Of a stretch of 9,239 bases of DNA, positions 1-6,435 are shown in pieces. Source of the stretch: Gammaproteobacteria bacterium (GTDB taxonomy: Bacteria > Pseudomonadota > Gammaproteobacteria > Pseudomonadales > Halomonadaceae); the NCBI GenBank assembly GCA_023485185.1, contig JAMCZP010000285.1, positions 1,296-10,534 on the forward strand, written 5' to 3'. The position numbers and the translations under genes were made by a program. Below the pieces are notes generated by a model. It saw only the letters and a list, made by a program, of their open reading frames with translations, was not told where the DNA came from and made no database searches. Position 1 is the first letter of the stretch. Every line of letters begins with the position of its first letter.

Positions 1-49
1 TGAGAGTGTTTTGGCTAGCTGTGTTGAATGACAACAAATGGGGTACCCA

Positions 50-448
50 ATGAGCGTAACTGCATTGAAAAAAGAGATGGATACGGTGGGGTCGCAGAAT
101 ACTATGAAGTGGCAAAAGGTCTGCACCAAGGCAGACCTAGTGGCATTCTCCGGCGTCGCTGCCTGGCTCGAAACCGCTGAAGGGCCTGCGCAAGTGGCTA
201 TTTTCTACTTACCTGGAAAAGGATTAGGCGACGAGCTTTTCGCCCTCGATCACTTTGACCCCTTCTCTAACGCCAACGTGATCGCCCGGGGCATCGTCGG
301 CGACCTTAAAGGCTCCGCTGTCGTCGCCTCGCCTATCTATAAACAGCACTTCCGCCTTGCAGATGGCCAATGTTTGGAGGAGGAAGAGGTCAAACTGCGC
401 ACTTGGACAATAGAGTTCAGGGGTGAAGAGGTGTGGATTGAGGGGTAA
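50..448 (+). CDS. nirD: Assimilatory nitrite reductase [NAD(P)H] small subunit, NirD
   Basis: Predicted small subunit of the cytoplasmic NADH-dependent nitrite reductase, which with NirB reduces nitrite to ammonium. The 132-residue product has the NirD pattern: W-Q-K-V-C near residue 21, QVAIFYLPG around 48-56, DPFSNANVIARGIVGD around 70-85, and VVASPIYKQHFRLADGQCLE around 91-110. This is a Rieske-type beta fold, but the two Cys-x-His / Cys-x-x-His cluster ligand pairs are absent, as expected for NirD rather than a true Rieske ferredoxin. The ATG at 50 is chosen because a GGGG stretch lies about 6 nt upstream; an in-frame ATG at 38 has no clear ribosome site, and ATGs at 77 and 104 are also possible. 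The large-subunit gene nirB is expected just upstream. A TGA at 51-53 overlaps this ATG in the +3 frame, but I cannot tell whether it is the nirB stop. Family assignment is firm; the start is less so. Confidence 0.87.
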   Translation: MSVTALKKEMDTVGSQNTMKWQKVCTKADLVAFSGVAAWLETAEGPAQVAIFYLPGKGLGDELFALDHFDPFSNANVIARGIVGDLKGSAVVASPIYKQHFRLADGQCLEEEEVKLRTWTIEFRGEEVWIEG

Positions 449-462
449 AGCAGTACCTTTTA

Positions 463-512
463 GTAGCGAATGGGGCGGCTCATTAACGCCGCCCTGCTAC
501 AACTCTTTTATC
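463..512 (+). terminator. Hairpin terminator after nirD
   Basis: A two-part stem lies 15 nt after the nirD stop. The inner arms GGGCGGC (473-479) and GCCGCCC (488-494) pair perfectly around an 8-nt loop. The outer arms GTAGC (463-467) and GCTAC (496-500) extend the stem across a small internal asymmetry. A modest T-rich stretch (CTCTTTTATC) follows on the plus strand. It sits between convergent nirD and the GGT-like gene. The minus-strand side has no T run, so it probably serves nirD mainly. Confidence 0.6.
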
Positions 513-518
513 ATTACT

Positions 519-2309
519 TTAACGACCAACTGCATATCCCTGCATATGCCGCGCCGAAGCCCCCGCATGCACCATGCCATTATGGCGTGCCACAGCACAT
601 ACCCTTCCTAACGCCCAATCATCTTGTAACGCCATATCATGCCCTTTCTGGCGCAACGCCGCTAAGGTAGATTCAGGGAAACGCCTTTCAATCAATAAAC
701 GACCCAAAACACTCTCACGCGGGTGAAATGATGCAGGGAAGTGACGTATTTGAAATAGAGGAGCATCTATCGCTCGCTGCAGATCAAAGCCGTAATGCAC
801 CATGCGTAAAAAAGTGGTCAAACTCCACTGATCTTGTTGGTCTCCGCCTGGAGAGCCTAAAGCAAGATAAGGTCGACCATCTTGAGTAACCATCGTGGGC
901 GTCAGCGTCGTTCTAGGACGGCAACCAGGCTGAAGCGTGCTAGCCAAGCCGGGTGTTAACCACGTCATCTGTGCCCGGGTAGAGATAGAAAATCCTAAGC
1001 CAGGCACACTCGGAGAACTCTGTAGCCAGCCACCACTTGGGGTAGCTGAGACCATGTTGCCAAAACGATCAACAATATCTAAATGTACGGTATCCCCTTC
1101 AACACTGGGCAGAGGCGCAAATGTTGGCTCGCCACCGCCTGGCCCTATCGTTGGCTCACTGCCTGCTAACGACATAATTGATGCAATACGATCATCTCCC
1201 CCCGGTAACCCTGGACGCATTTCAAAAGAGGCTCTTTCATCTATTAGCTTGCGGCGCGACACGTTGTAATCATCACTTAGCAATCTTGCGAGAGGAACAT
1301 CAGTCGCTGCCGAATCACCGTACCAGGCCTCACGGTCTGCAAAAGCCAGTTTTGCCGCCTCAGCTATATAGTGAACAAACTCCGGGCTTTCAGGGCCAAA
1401 AGCGTTAAAGTCGATGCCCTTTAGAAGCGCTAGTTGCTGCAAGAATACAGGCCCCTGACTCCATGGGCCTGCTTTATGAACTTCATACCCTTTGTATATA
1501 TAACTGACGGTGCTCTCTTCCGTAGCTGACCAGCGCGAAAGGTCATCACCATTCAATACGCCAGCGTGCCGCTCTCCTGTGCTATCCATAAGTGGCTGGC
1601 GATAAAATGTATCAATAGCATCGGCAACAAACCCTTCATAGAACGTGGTTCGTGCTCGCTCAATTTGGGCTTCACGCCCAGCACCTGCAAGTTTGGCCTC
1701 AATTACTATCCTTCGATAGGTAGCCGCTATATCGGGCGAGCGAAAAAGAGCATCTGGCTTAGGCGCCTGCCCTTGTTTCAGCCACTGTTTAGCTGAGCTA
1801 GGCCACTCTTTTTGGAAAAAATCCACAACGGGGATAATCGATGACACCGCTCGAGATAAAAGTGGAAATCCGTTTTCTGCATAGCCAATAGCAGGCGCCA
1901 GCACATCTTCAAGCGACATGGTGCCGTAATCGCGTAGTAACAGCATCCAGGCATCGAAAGCGCCTGGCACAACAGCAGGTAACAGCCCTGTTCCAGGCAC
2001 TGTTTTGAGCCCCAAATTTTTAAAATACTCCAGTGTTGCTCCTGCTGGCGTCACGCCCTGTCCACAAATAACCCGCGGTGTCTCATCATCATGTCGCATT
2101 GCAATGATGGGCACTTCTCCGCCTGGGCCATTTAAGTGTGGCTCAACAATTTGTAAGACAAAGCCGACTGCCACTGCCGCATCAAATGCATTCCCCCCTT
2201 TCTCAAGCATTGCCATGCCAACACTTGAGGCGAGCCAATGAGTAGTCGATACAGCACCAAATGTGCCCTTAATTTCGGGGCGTGTTGTGAACGGAGGCAT
2301 AGTTGGCAT
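519..2309 (-). CDS. Gamma-glutamyltransferase-like Ntn hydrolase, cytoplasmic
   Basis: Member of the gamma-glutamyltransferase family, whose precursors self-cleave so that a threonine becomes the N-terminal nucleophile of the small subunit. With the start at 2309 the protein is 596 aa, normal for the family. Visible motifs: EKGGNAFDAAVA (about 36-47), LNGPGG (59-64), the catalytic segment DTVHLDIVD with Thr407, TTLTP (467-471), the oxyanion loop GSPGG (485-489) and C-terminal MQGYAVGR. There is no signal peptide, so it should act in the cytoplasm, unlike periplasmic E. coli GGT. At the position of the E. coli substrate-binding Arg (FREMAP) this protein has GQGVTP, and the NNQMDD segment is not kept, so classical gamma-glutamyl specificity is doubtful. 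The ATG at 2309 has AAGGA 11 nt upstream and begins where family similarity begins; the in-frame ATG at 2384 has no ribosome site and would add 25 unlikely residues. It is divergent from a GntR regulator and TAXI-TRAP genes, suggesting it processes the imported compound. Confidence 0.88.
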   Translation of the reverse strand: MPTMPPFTTRPEIKGTFGAVSTTHWLASSVGMAMLEKGGNAFDAAVAVGFVLQIVEPHLNGPGGEVPIIAMRHDDETPRVICGQGVTPAGATLEYFKNLGLKTVPGTGLLPAVVPGAFDAWMLLLRDYGTMSLEDVLAPAIGYAENGFPLLSRAVSSIIPVVDFFQKEWPSSAKQWLKQGQAPKPDALFRSPDIAATYRRIVIEAKLAGAGREAQIERARTTFYEGFVADAIDTFYRQPLMDSTGERHAGVLNGDDLSRWSATEESTVSYIYKGYEVHKAGPWSQGPVFLQQLALLKGIDFNAFGPESPEFVHYIAEAAKLAFADREAWYGDSAATDVPLARLLSDDYNVSRRKLIDERASFEMRPGLPGGDDRIASIMSLAGSEPTIGPGGGEPTFAPLPSVEGDTVHLDIVDRFGNMVSATPSGGWLQSSPSVPGLGFSISTRAQMTWLTPGLASTLQPGCRPRTTLTPTMVTQDGRPYLALGSPGGDQQDQWSLTTFLRMVHYGFDLQRAIDAPLFQIRHFPASFHPRESVLGRLLIERRFPESTLAALRQKGHDMALQDDWALGRVCAVARHNGMVHAGASARHMQGYAVGR

Positions 2310-2368
2310 TACTGGGCATATCCTTGATTTGAAAAATTGGCTCAAAGGGTGCTTGAAAATAACATGTA

Positions 2369-2396
2369 TTGCAGGCAGGATCATTAAAGCTATATA
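2369..2396 (+). promoter_or_regulatory. Candidate sigma-70 promoter for gntR
   Basis: A -35-like TTGCAG (2369-2374) and a -10-like TATATA (2391-2396) are separated by 16 bp; shifting the -10 to TATAGC (2393-2398) gives 18 bp. The -10 lies inside the first palindrome of the operator array, the geometry expected for autorepression. Transcription would start near 2403 and leave a leader of roughly 40 nt before the ATG at 2447. No equally clear promoter was found for the divergent hydrolase gene. Confidence 0.45.
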
Positions 2397-2411
2397 GCTA
2401 TTTAGCTATTT
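2388..2411. repeat. Triple 8-bp tandem repeat forming two overlapping palindromes (probable GntR operator)
   Basis: Three contiguous 8-bp units, AGCTATAT (2388-2395), AGCTATTT (2396-2403) and AGCTATTT (2404-2411), lie between the divergent hydrolase and GntR genes. Because AGCTA and TAGCT are reverse complements, they create two perfect 12-bp palindromes of the form AGCTA-NN-TAGCT at 2388-2399 and 2396-2407, with centres 8 bp apart and the middle AGCT shared. GntR-family proteins bind as dimers to short palindromes, often in their own promoters. The AT-rich array overlaps a candidate -10 element, so repression of gntR and perhaps of the hydrolase gene is the likely role. The repeat is seen directly; binding by the adjacent regulator is inferred. 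Confidence 0.65.
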
Positions 2412-2436
2412 ACAACTCATTCGGAGCTTCATCCAC

Positions 2437-2441
2437 GGTGA
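2437..2441 (+). promoter_or_regulatory. Ribosome binding site deciding the gntR start
   Basis: GGTGA is complementary to the 16S rRNA tail and is 5 nt from the ATG at 2447. It supports that start over the in-frame ATG at 2369, which would place the operator array inside the coding region, and over the GTG at 2438, which overlaps the site. Confidence 0.5.
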
Positions 2442-2446
2442 CTCGC

Positions 2447-3229
2447 ATGACATTAGATAAAATAGTTGAAGCCTGCCTGCCACATTTTGAGAATAACCAT
2501 CTCGGCGTTCCAAAATATGCACGCTTTTACAATGCGATTAAAGAAGCCGTCCATGCTGGGAAGTTGATTCCTGGCGATAAGTTACCTTCAGAGCAAGAAC
2601 TCTCTTCACGCCTACCAGCAAGCCTGGGCACTTTGCAAAAAGCACTAAAGGCCCTTTCGGATGACGGCATTGTGGTGCGGGAGCATGGGCGCGGAACGTT
2701 TATACGGGACCAGGAAGTAAAGTTTGAAGATATCCGAGTATTTCGATTTGTCGATCAAGGCCGGCCGCTTGGGCTCACTCTACAAGGGCTAGGTATTCGC
2801 GAAGCGGAAGTTGACGCTGAAATAGCCGATTTTTTTGGCTCTCAACACCGCTGCGCTGTCGTACAACGTTTGATTCAGGTGGAGGGCGAGCCCTGGACCT
2901 TTAACGAATTTTATATGCCACTGACTTACGCCAGTGAGCTAATGAATAAACCGCCCAGTGAATTCGACGGTTTATCGCTACACGAGTATCTGTTCCAGAG
3001 TCAGAAAATCCTTACCTCAAGGTTCATTCATAAATTAGGGGTCGGCTGTTTTTCTGCCGACGCTCGCTCCTCTCTGTGCCTTTCAAACGATGTGACCAAC
3101 GGCATGCTCTGGCGAGTGCGTGGCTATTCCCGTGATGGGCTCCCCACTACATTTCAACGTTTTGAGCTCCAACCAGGTCACCGAGACATAGAGATAAGCA
3201 CCCAAGCAGGACAAGGCAGCAATGCTTAA
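2447..3229 (+). CDS. GntR family transcriptional regulator, HutC/UTRA subfamily
   Basis: 260-residue predicted DNA-binding regulator. The N-terminal winged helix-turn-helix (about 22-88) shows the classic GntR signature: Y-N-A-I-K-E-A-V-H-A-G-K-L-I-P-G-D-K-L-P-S-E-Q-E-L, then a recognition-helix region (about 56-70) and the wing VREHGRGTFI (77-86). The remainder (about 95-250) resembles the UTRA effector domain of HutC-type members, which often bind a small molecule from the pathway they control. The recognition region reads SSRLPASLGTLQKALKAL, where most relatives have an Arg in a VSRxTV-like segment, so site preference may differ from textbook HutC sites. The gene is divergent from the GGT-like hydrolase and 73 nt upstream of the TAXI-TRAP genes on the same strand with no terminator between, so it probably regulates both. 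Ligand unknown. Confidence 0.87.
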   Translation: MTLDKIVEACLPHFENNHLGVPKYARFYNAIKEAVHAGKLIPGDKLPSEQELSSRLPASLGTLQKALKALSDDGIVVREHGRGTFIRDQEVKFEDIRVFRFVDQGRPLGLTLQGLGIREAEVDAEIADFFGSQHRCAVVQRLIQVEGEPWTFNEFYMPLTYASELMNKPPSEFDGLSLHEYLFQSQKILTSRFIHKLGVGCFSADARSSLCLSNDVTNGMLWRVRGYSRDGLPTTFQRFELQPGHRDIEISTQAGQGSNA

Positions 3230-3287
3230 TTAAGCGCTAATCACGCCTAGAAGAGCATCACTAGAACTAATGGACACTTTCACCAAT

Positions 3288-3295
3288 AAGAAAGG
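3288..3295 (+). promoter_or_regulatory. Ribosome binding site of the TAXI binding-protein gene
   Basis: The purine-rich AAGAAAGG lies 7 nt before the ATG at 3303 and selects it over the in-frame ATG at 3270, which has no comparable site and would add 11 polar residues ahead of the signal peptide. Confidence 0.55.
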
Positions 3296-3302
3296 TACCA
3301 AC

Positions 3303-4340
3303 ATGACAGAGAAACTTATCCTCACCTCCCCATCCATTATTGACGTTCGCCGTCGCCAGCTACTCAAGGCCGGTGCTCTTGGCATCGGCCTTGCAATGTT
3401 TCCAGGCATTCTGGCGGCAGCACCAAAACGTGAATTACGCTGGGGGTCCGCAAGCCTTGGATCAACGGGCTACATCATTATCGAAGCGTTAGCACAAACG
3501 GTGCAACGCAATAGCGACCTGCGCTCAACCACACTGGCCACCTCTGGCGGTGCAGAGAACATGGTCATGGCGAGCCGTAATGAGATTGACTTTGGTCAAA
3601 CTACGTCGACCGACTGGCCTCCCGCGACTAAGGGCGAGCGCCCCTTTCGTGAGCCCATTGATGCGCGGCAGATGTTTGCCTATACCGTTTGGAATATTCC
3701 GCTAATCGTGCGTAAGGACTCTGATATCCACTCACTGGCGGATCTGGCTGGCAAGCGTGTAATGCCCTCTACCGCGGGTGGCGCCACCGCCATTATGCAT
3801 CAGACTATTCTGCAAGCAGCTGGCGTGGCCGATGAAGTGGATTGGACTTACGGTTCATGGAACGACACTTTTAGTGCGTTTCAGTCTGGGGCCGTTGATG
3901 CCATCCCTTCAACCTTAACCAATGGGCGCCCTTCACCCGCACTGGCTGAAATAGACAGTACAGTCGAATTCAGAGTGTTACCGATTGAACCAGAGGTGCT
4001 GCAACGCGCTCAGGAAATCAATGCAGGTCTGCTTGCAACTACTGTCTCAGCTGAGCAGTGGGACAAGGTAGAGGGTGAAATGCTTATGCCCGCTATCTCT
4101 GGTTTATTAGCGACGCATGCTGGGGTGACAGATGAAGACGCCTATGCAGTTTGTAAAGCTATCTTCGACAATCCTGAGCAAGTACGTCGAATTGGTTCAC
4201 AGCTACAAGATGTCGATCTGGCCTTTGCAGTAGAGTATTTGCTACAGGATTACCCTGTGAATGCAGGTGCTGCACGCTACTTTCAGGAGCAAGGAGTATG
4301 GCGCGATGAACTAATCGTTGCTGACTCCGTTACGGCCTGA
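3303..4340 (+). CDS. TAXI family TRAP transporter solute-binding subunit
   Basis: 345-residue predicted periplasmic binding protein of a TRAP transporter, TAXI branch. It should capture a small organic anion and deliver it to the permease encoded next. The N-terminus looks like a twin-arginine export signal: V-R-R-R-Q-L-L-K (15-22), a mild hydrophobic stretch AGALGIGLAMFPGI (23-36) and an A-A-A site near 38-40 for cleavage before PKRELRWG. The mature part follows TAXI architecture: WGSASLGSTGYIIIEALAQ (47-65), SGGAENMVMASRNEIDFG, the hinge LADLAGKRVMPSTAGGATA, then WTYGSWNDTFSAFQSGAVDAIP. Characterised TAXI proteins mostly bind glutamate-like or dicarboxylate ligands; nothing here fixes the substrate. 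Being next to a GGT-like hydrolase hints at an amide or amino-acid conjugate. A strong terminator follows the gene, so its transcript probably often ends before the permease. Confidence 0.86.
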   Translation: MTEKLILTSPSIIDVRRRQLLKAGALGIGLAMFPGILAAAPKRELRWGSASLGSTGYIIIEALAQTVQRNSDLRSTTLATSGGAENMVMASRNEIDFGQTTSTDWPPATKGERPFREPIDARQMFAYTVWNIPLIVRKDSDIHSLADLAGKRVMPSTAGGATAIMHQTILQAAGVADEVDWTYGSWNDTFSAFQSGAVDAIPSTLTNGRPSPALAEIDSTVEFRVLPIEPEVLQRAQEINAGLLATTVSAEQWDKVEGEMLMPAISGLLATHAGVTDEDAYAVCKAIFDNPEQVRRIGSQLQDVDLAFAVEYLLQDYPVNAGAARYFQEQGVWRDELIVADSVTA

Positions 4341-4349
4341 GTCCGATAT

Positions 4350-4381
4350 GTGCCATACCCCAACGGTATGGCACTTTTCTT
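4350..4381 (+). terminator. Strong intrinsic terminator between TRAP binding-protein and permease genes
   Basis: A perfect 10-bp stem, GTGCCATACC (4350-4359) and GGTATGGCAC (4365-4374), encloses a 5-nt loop and is followed at once by TTTTCTT. It starts 10 nt after the binding-protein stop and ends about 20 nt before the permease ATG. As the permease lies downstream on the same strand, it most likely acts as a partial terminator giving excess binding protein over membrane subunit, or stabilises the 3' end of a processed transcript. Confidence 0.82.
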
Positions 4382-4402
4382 ACCTAGCGAAGTAAGCCCA
4401 CC

Positions 4403-6343
4403 ATGTCTCCTAAGCTTCTTGATCAAAAACGCGGGTATTTTAACACCGCAAATTTAGTACTGTTTCTCACACTGGTAATGGTAGCGACCCATTTAGCACA
4501 GGTATTTAAATACTATCTACCTTCAGGCCAGTTCAAAGCACTGCATCTTGGTTTCGCGCTCTTAATTATTTTCGCAACCGCTGCTGGCGACACAACACGT
4601 TGGTTCATGCGTCTTTGTTATGGCATATGTTTTGCCTTAGCGTGTTACACCACGGGTTATGTACTGCTTGAGTATCAAGGGCTGATCACAGACCGTGTAT
4701 TTGGCCCGGATTCCATGGATGTCGTAGTAGGCTGTCTACTCATTAGCATTAGTTTAATAGCTGCGTGGCAGCAATGGGGGGTAACCATACCGCTTATCGG
4801 AGTTGTTGGGCTTTTATACGGTTACTTTGGCAACGTTATGCCCACAGAGTTGCTCTATCATGGGGGCATGGGATTTGAGCGACTTGTTTCTTATGCTTCC
4901 ATTCCTAATTTTCAAGGCGTGCTGGGATCCCTTACGGAATTATCAGCAGGCACTATTTTTATCTTTATGGTCTTCGCCGGTTTACTGAAATCGACAGGCG
5001 GTATCGACTTTATTATGGGATTTGCGACTAAGTTGGCGGGTAATTCAAGAGGTGGACAAGCCAAGATTGCGGTACTTGCCAGTGCATTTATGGGCATGAT
5101 TTCGGGGAGCACCGTAGCGAATATTGCCAGTACGGGCACCATGACCATTCCTACCATGAAACGAACGGGCTTCAAGGCACCTTTTGCCGGTGCCGTCGAA
5201 GCAGTTGCTTCCACTGGCGGCCAGATGACGCCCCCCGTGATGGGGCTGACCGCATTTCTAATGGTCGGAGTAACAGGTCTTGGATACGATCAAGTTATCC
5301 TGGCAGCCGCTATTCCTGCCGCCCTCTACTATTTTTATTTACTTCTCGCTGTTCATTTACAAGCAGCACGAGACGGCATTGAGCCTAGCTATTCTCAGTC
5401 AAACGAGGGAACTCAAGCACTCCCTGCCAAAGTGCTACTTTTACGTTACGGCCACTTACTAATTGCTATAGGCATACTTGTTTATTTACTAGTAAGCCGC
5501 ATGCCGCCTTCCTATGCCGCCGCTTACGGCTGCTTGGCAATTATTGTTTTTGAACTTATCAGCAGCGTTACCCGCCACTACCATCAACCCTTTCAAGCAT
5601 TAAGAAGTGCCGCGTCACGACTTATTGATGGCCTTCGTGACGGTGGTTTTAGCGGCGCCACAATTGCCGTTATCGTTGCAGTTATTGGGATTTTTGTGGA
5701 AGTGCTTACCGCGACTGGCTTTGCACAAAAACTCTCTTACTTGATGCTGGGCCTCGCGGATGGAAGCCTGGGTATTTTGCTGCTGATCGCCGCTATCGCC
5801 TGCCTCATTTTTGGCCTAGGGCTACCGACATCTGCAGCCTATATTTTGGTGGCACTATTAACCGCCCCAGCGCTTATAGATATGGGTGTAAGTATGATGG
5901 CAGCCCACATGTTTGTGCTTTACTACGCGGTTTTTTCAGCACTAACTCCCCCTGTAGCCGTTGCATCGCTAATCGCAGCCCGTATTGCTGAAGCTCCCTA
6001 TTTCACGACAGCAGTACAAGCAGTAAAAATCGGTCTACCCGGTTTTTTCCTGCCTTTCTTGTTCGTTGCCCGCCCTGAATTATTAATGTTAGAAGGTACG
6101 TGGTTTGATCAATTAGTGGTAACTGCGATAAGTGCTCTGGCACTTGCTGCTCTGAATATAGCGATGGTAGGGCAAGGCTTTATACGCACTGTGTGGCCAA
6201 TACGGCTATTACTTTTCGTTGCGGCAGTACTTACGTTAGTACCTGGAACCTACGGAACCTTATTGGGCTGCAGCATCATTGTGGCGATTCTCTTATTTCA
6301 ATATCGCAGAAAAGCTAAAAAGCCTTTACTTCTTAACACATGA
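4403..6343 (+). CDS. TRAP transporter fused permease subunit (DctQM type, 4TM/12TM)
   Basis: 646-residue inner-membrane protein combining the small (DctQ-like) and large (DctM-like) TRAP subunits, the usual arrangement with TAXI binding proteins. It should drive ion-coupled uptake of the ligand delivered by the upstream gene product. The first part (about 15-145) has several hydrophobic helices. The DctM-like part carries the repeated family motifs: GSTVANIASTGTMTIP (235-250) and TGGQMTPPVMG (271-281) in the first half, GLGLPTSAAYILVAL (471-485) and ALTPPVAVASLIAARIA (513-529) in the second. These pseudo-symmetric hairpin motifs are typical of the transport core. A short hydrophilic segment (about 322-345) separates the two halves and the tail ends in a basic QYRRKAKK. 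Length is within the family range. The ribosome site before ATG 4403 is weak (AAGTAAG), which with the upstream terminator would keep expression low. Substrate unknown. Confidence 0.9.
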   Translation: MSPKLLDQKRGYFNTANLVLFLTLVMVATHLAQVFKYYLPSGQFKALHLGFALLIIFATAAGDTTRWFMRLCYGICFALACYTTGYVLLEYQGLITDRVFGPDSMDVVVGCLLISISLIAAWQQWGVTIPLIGVVGLLYGYFGNVMPTELLYHGGMGFERLVSYASIPNFQGVLGSLTELSAGTIFIFMVFAGLLKSTGGIDFIMGFATKLAGNSRGGQAKIAVLASAFMGMISGSTVANIASTGTMTIPTMKRTGFKAPFAGAVEAVASTGGQMTPPVMGLTAFLMVGVTGLGYDQVILAAAIPAALYYFYLLLAVHLQAARDGIEPSYSQSNEGTQALPAKVLLLRYGHLLIAIGILVYLLVSRMPPSYAAAYGCLAIIVFELISSVTRHYHQPFQALRSAASRLIDGLRDGGFSGATIAVIVAVIGIFVEVLTATGFAQKLSYLMLGLADGSLGILLLIAAIACLIFGLGLPTSAAYILVALLTAPALIDMGVSMMAAHMFVLYYAVFSALTPPVAVASLIAARIAEAPYFTTAVQAVKIGLPGFFLPFLFVARPELLMLEGTWFDQLVVTAISALALAALNIAMVGQGFIRTVWPIRLLLFVAAVLTLVPGTYGTLLGCSIIVAILLFQYRRKAKKPLLLNT

Positions 6344-6362
6344 TAAGAGGGTGAACAGAGGC

Positions 6363-6414
6363 ATTGTTTAGAGAAACAATACTAATCGCGCCGCCCAGTG
6401 AAGCGGCGCGATTA
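6363..6414. terminator. Tandem hairpins, probable bidirectional terminator between convergent genes
   Basis: Two hairpins sit between the TRAP permease (plus) and the alpha/beta hydrolase (minus). The first has ATTGTTT (6363-6369) and AAACAAT (6374-6380) around an AGAG loop. The second has a perfect 12-bp stem, TAATCGCGCCGC (6383-6394) and GCGGCGCGATTA (6403-6414), with an 8-nt loop. Read on the minus strand, the strong stem is followed by GTATTGTTTCTC, a moderately T-rich tail. On the plus strand the tail is poor, so termination is best supported for the minus strand and plausible for both. Confidence 0.65.
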
Positions 6415-6435
6415 AATGACAACGTTCAAAGTGGA

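Noticed and set aside
1..53. Possible C-terminal tail of nirB
   Set aside because: Open stretches end at TGA 29-31 (frame 2) or TGA 51-53 (frame 3, overlapping the nirD ATG), but neither short peptide is recognisable as NirB, and a stop at 1-3 is also possible. No frame can be chosen.
937..1269. Plus-strand open frame of 110 codons
   Set aside because: It is antisense to the catalytic domain of the GGT-like gene; the composition is a reflection of that gene.
2310..2384. 25-residue N-terminal extension of the GGT-like protein from ATG 2384
   Set aside because: No ribosome site precedes that ATG, and family-like sequence starts only after the ATG at 2309. The hydrophobic stretch is short and lacks a normal signal-peptide layout.
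4912..5214. Minus-strand open frame of 100 codons
   Set aside because: It is antisense to the conserved DctM motif region of the TRAP permease and shows no independent coding sign or ribosome site.
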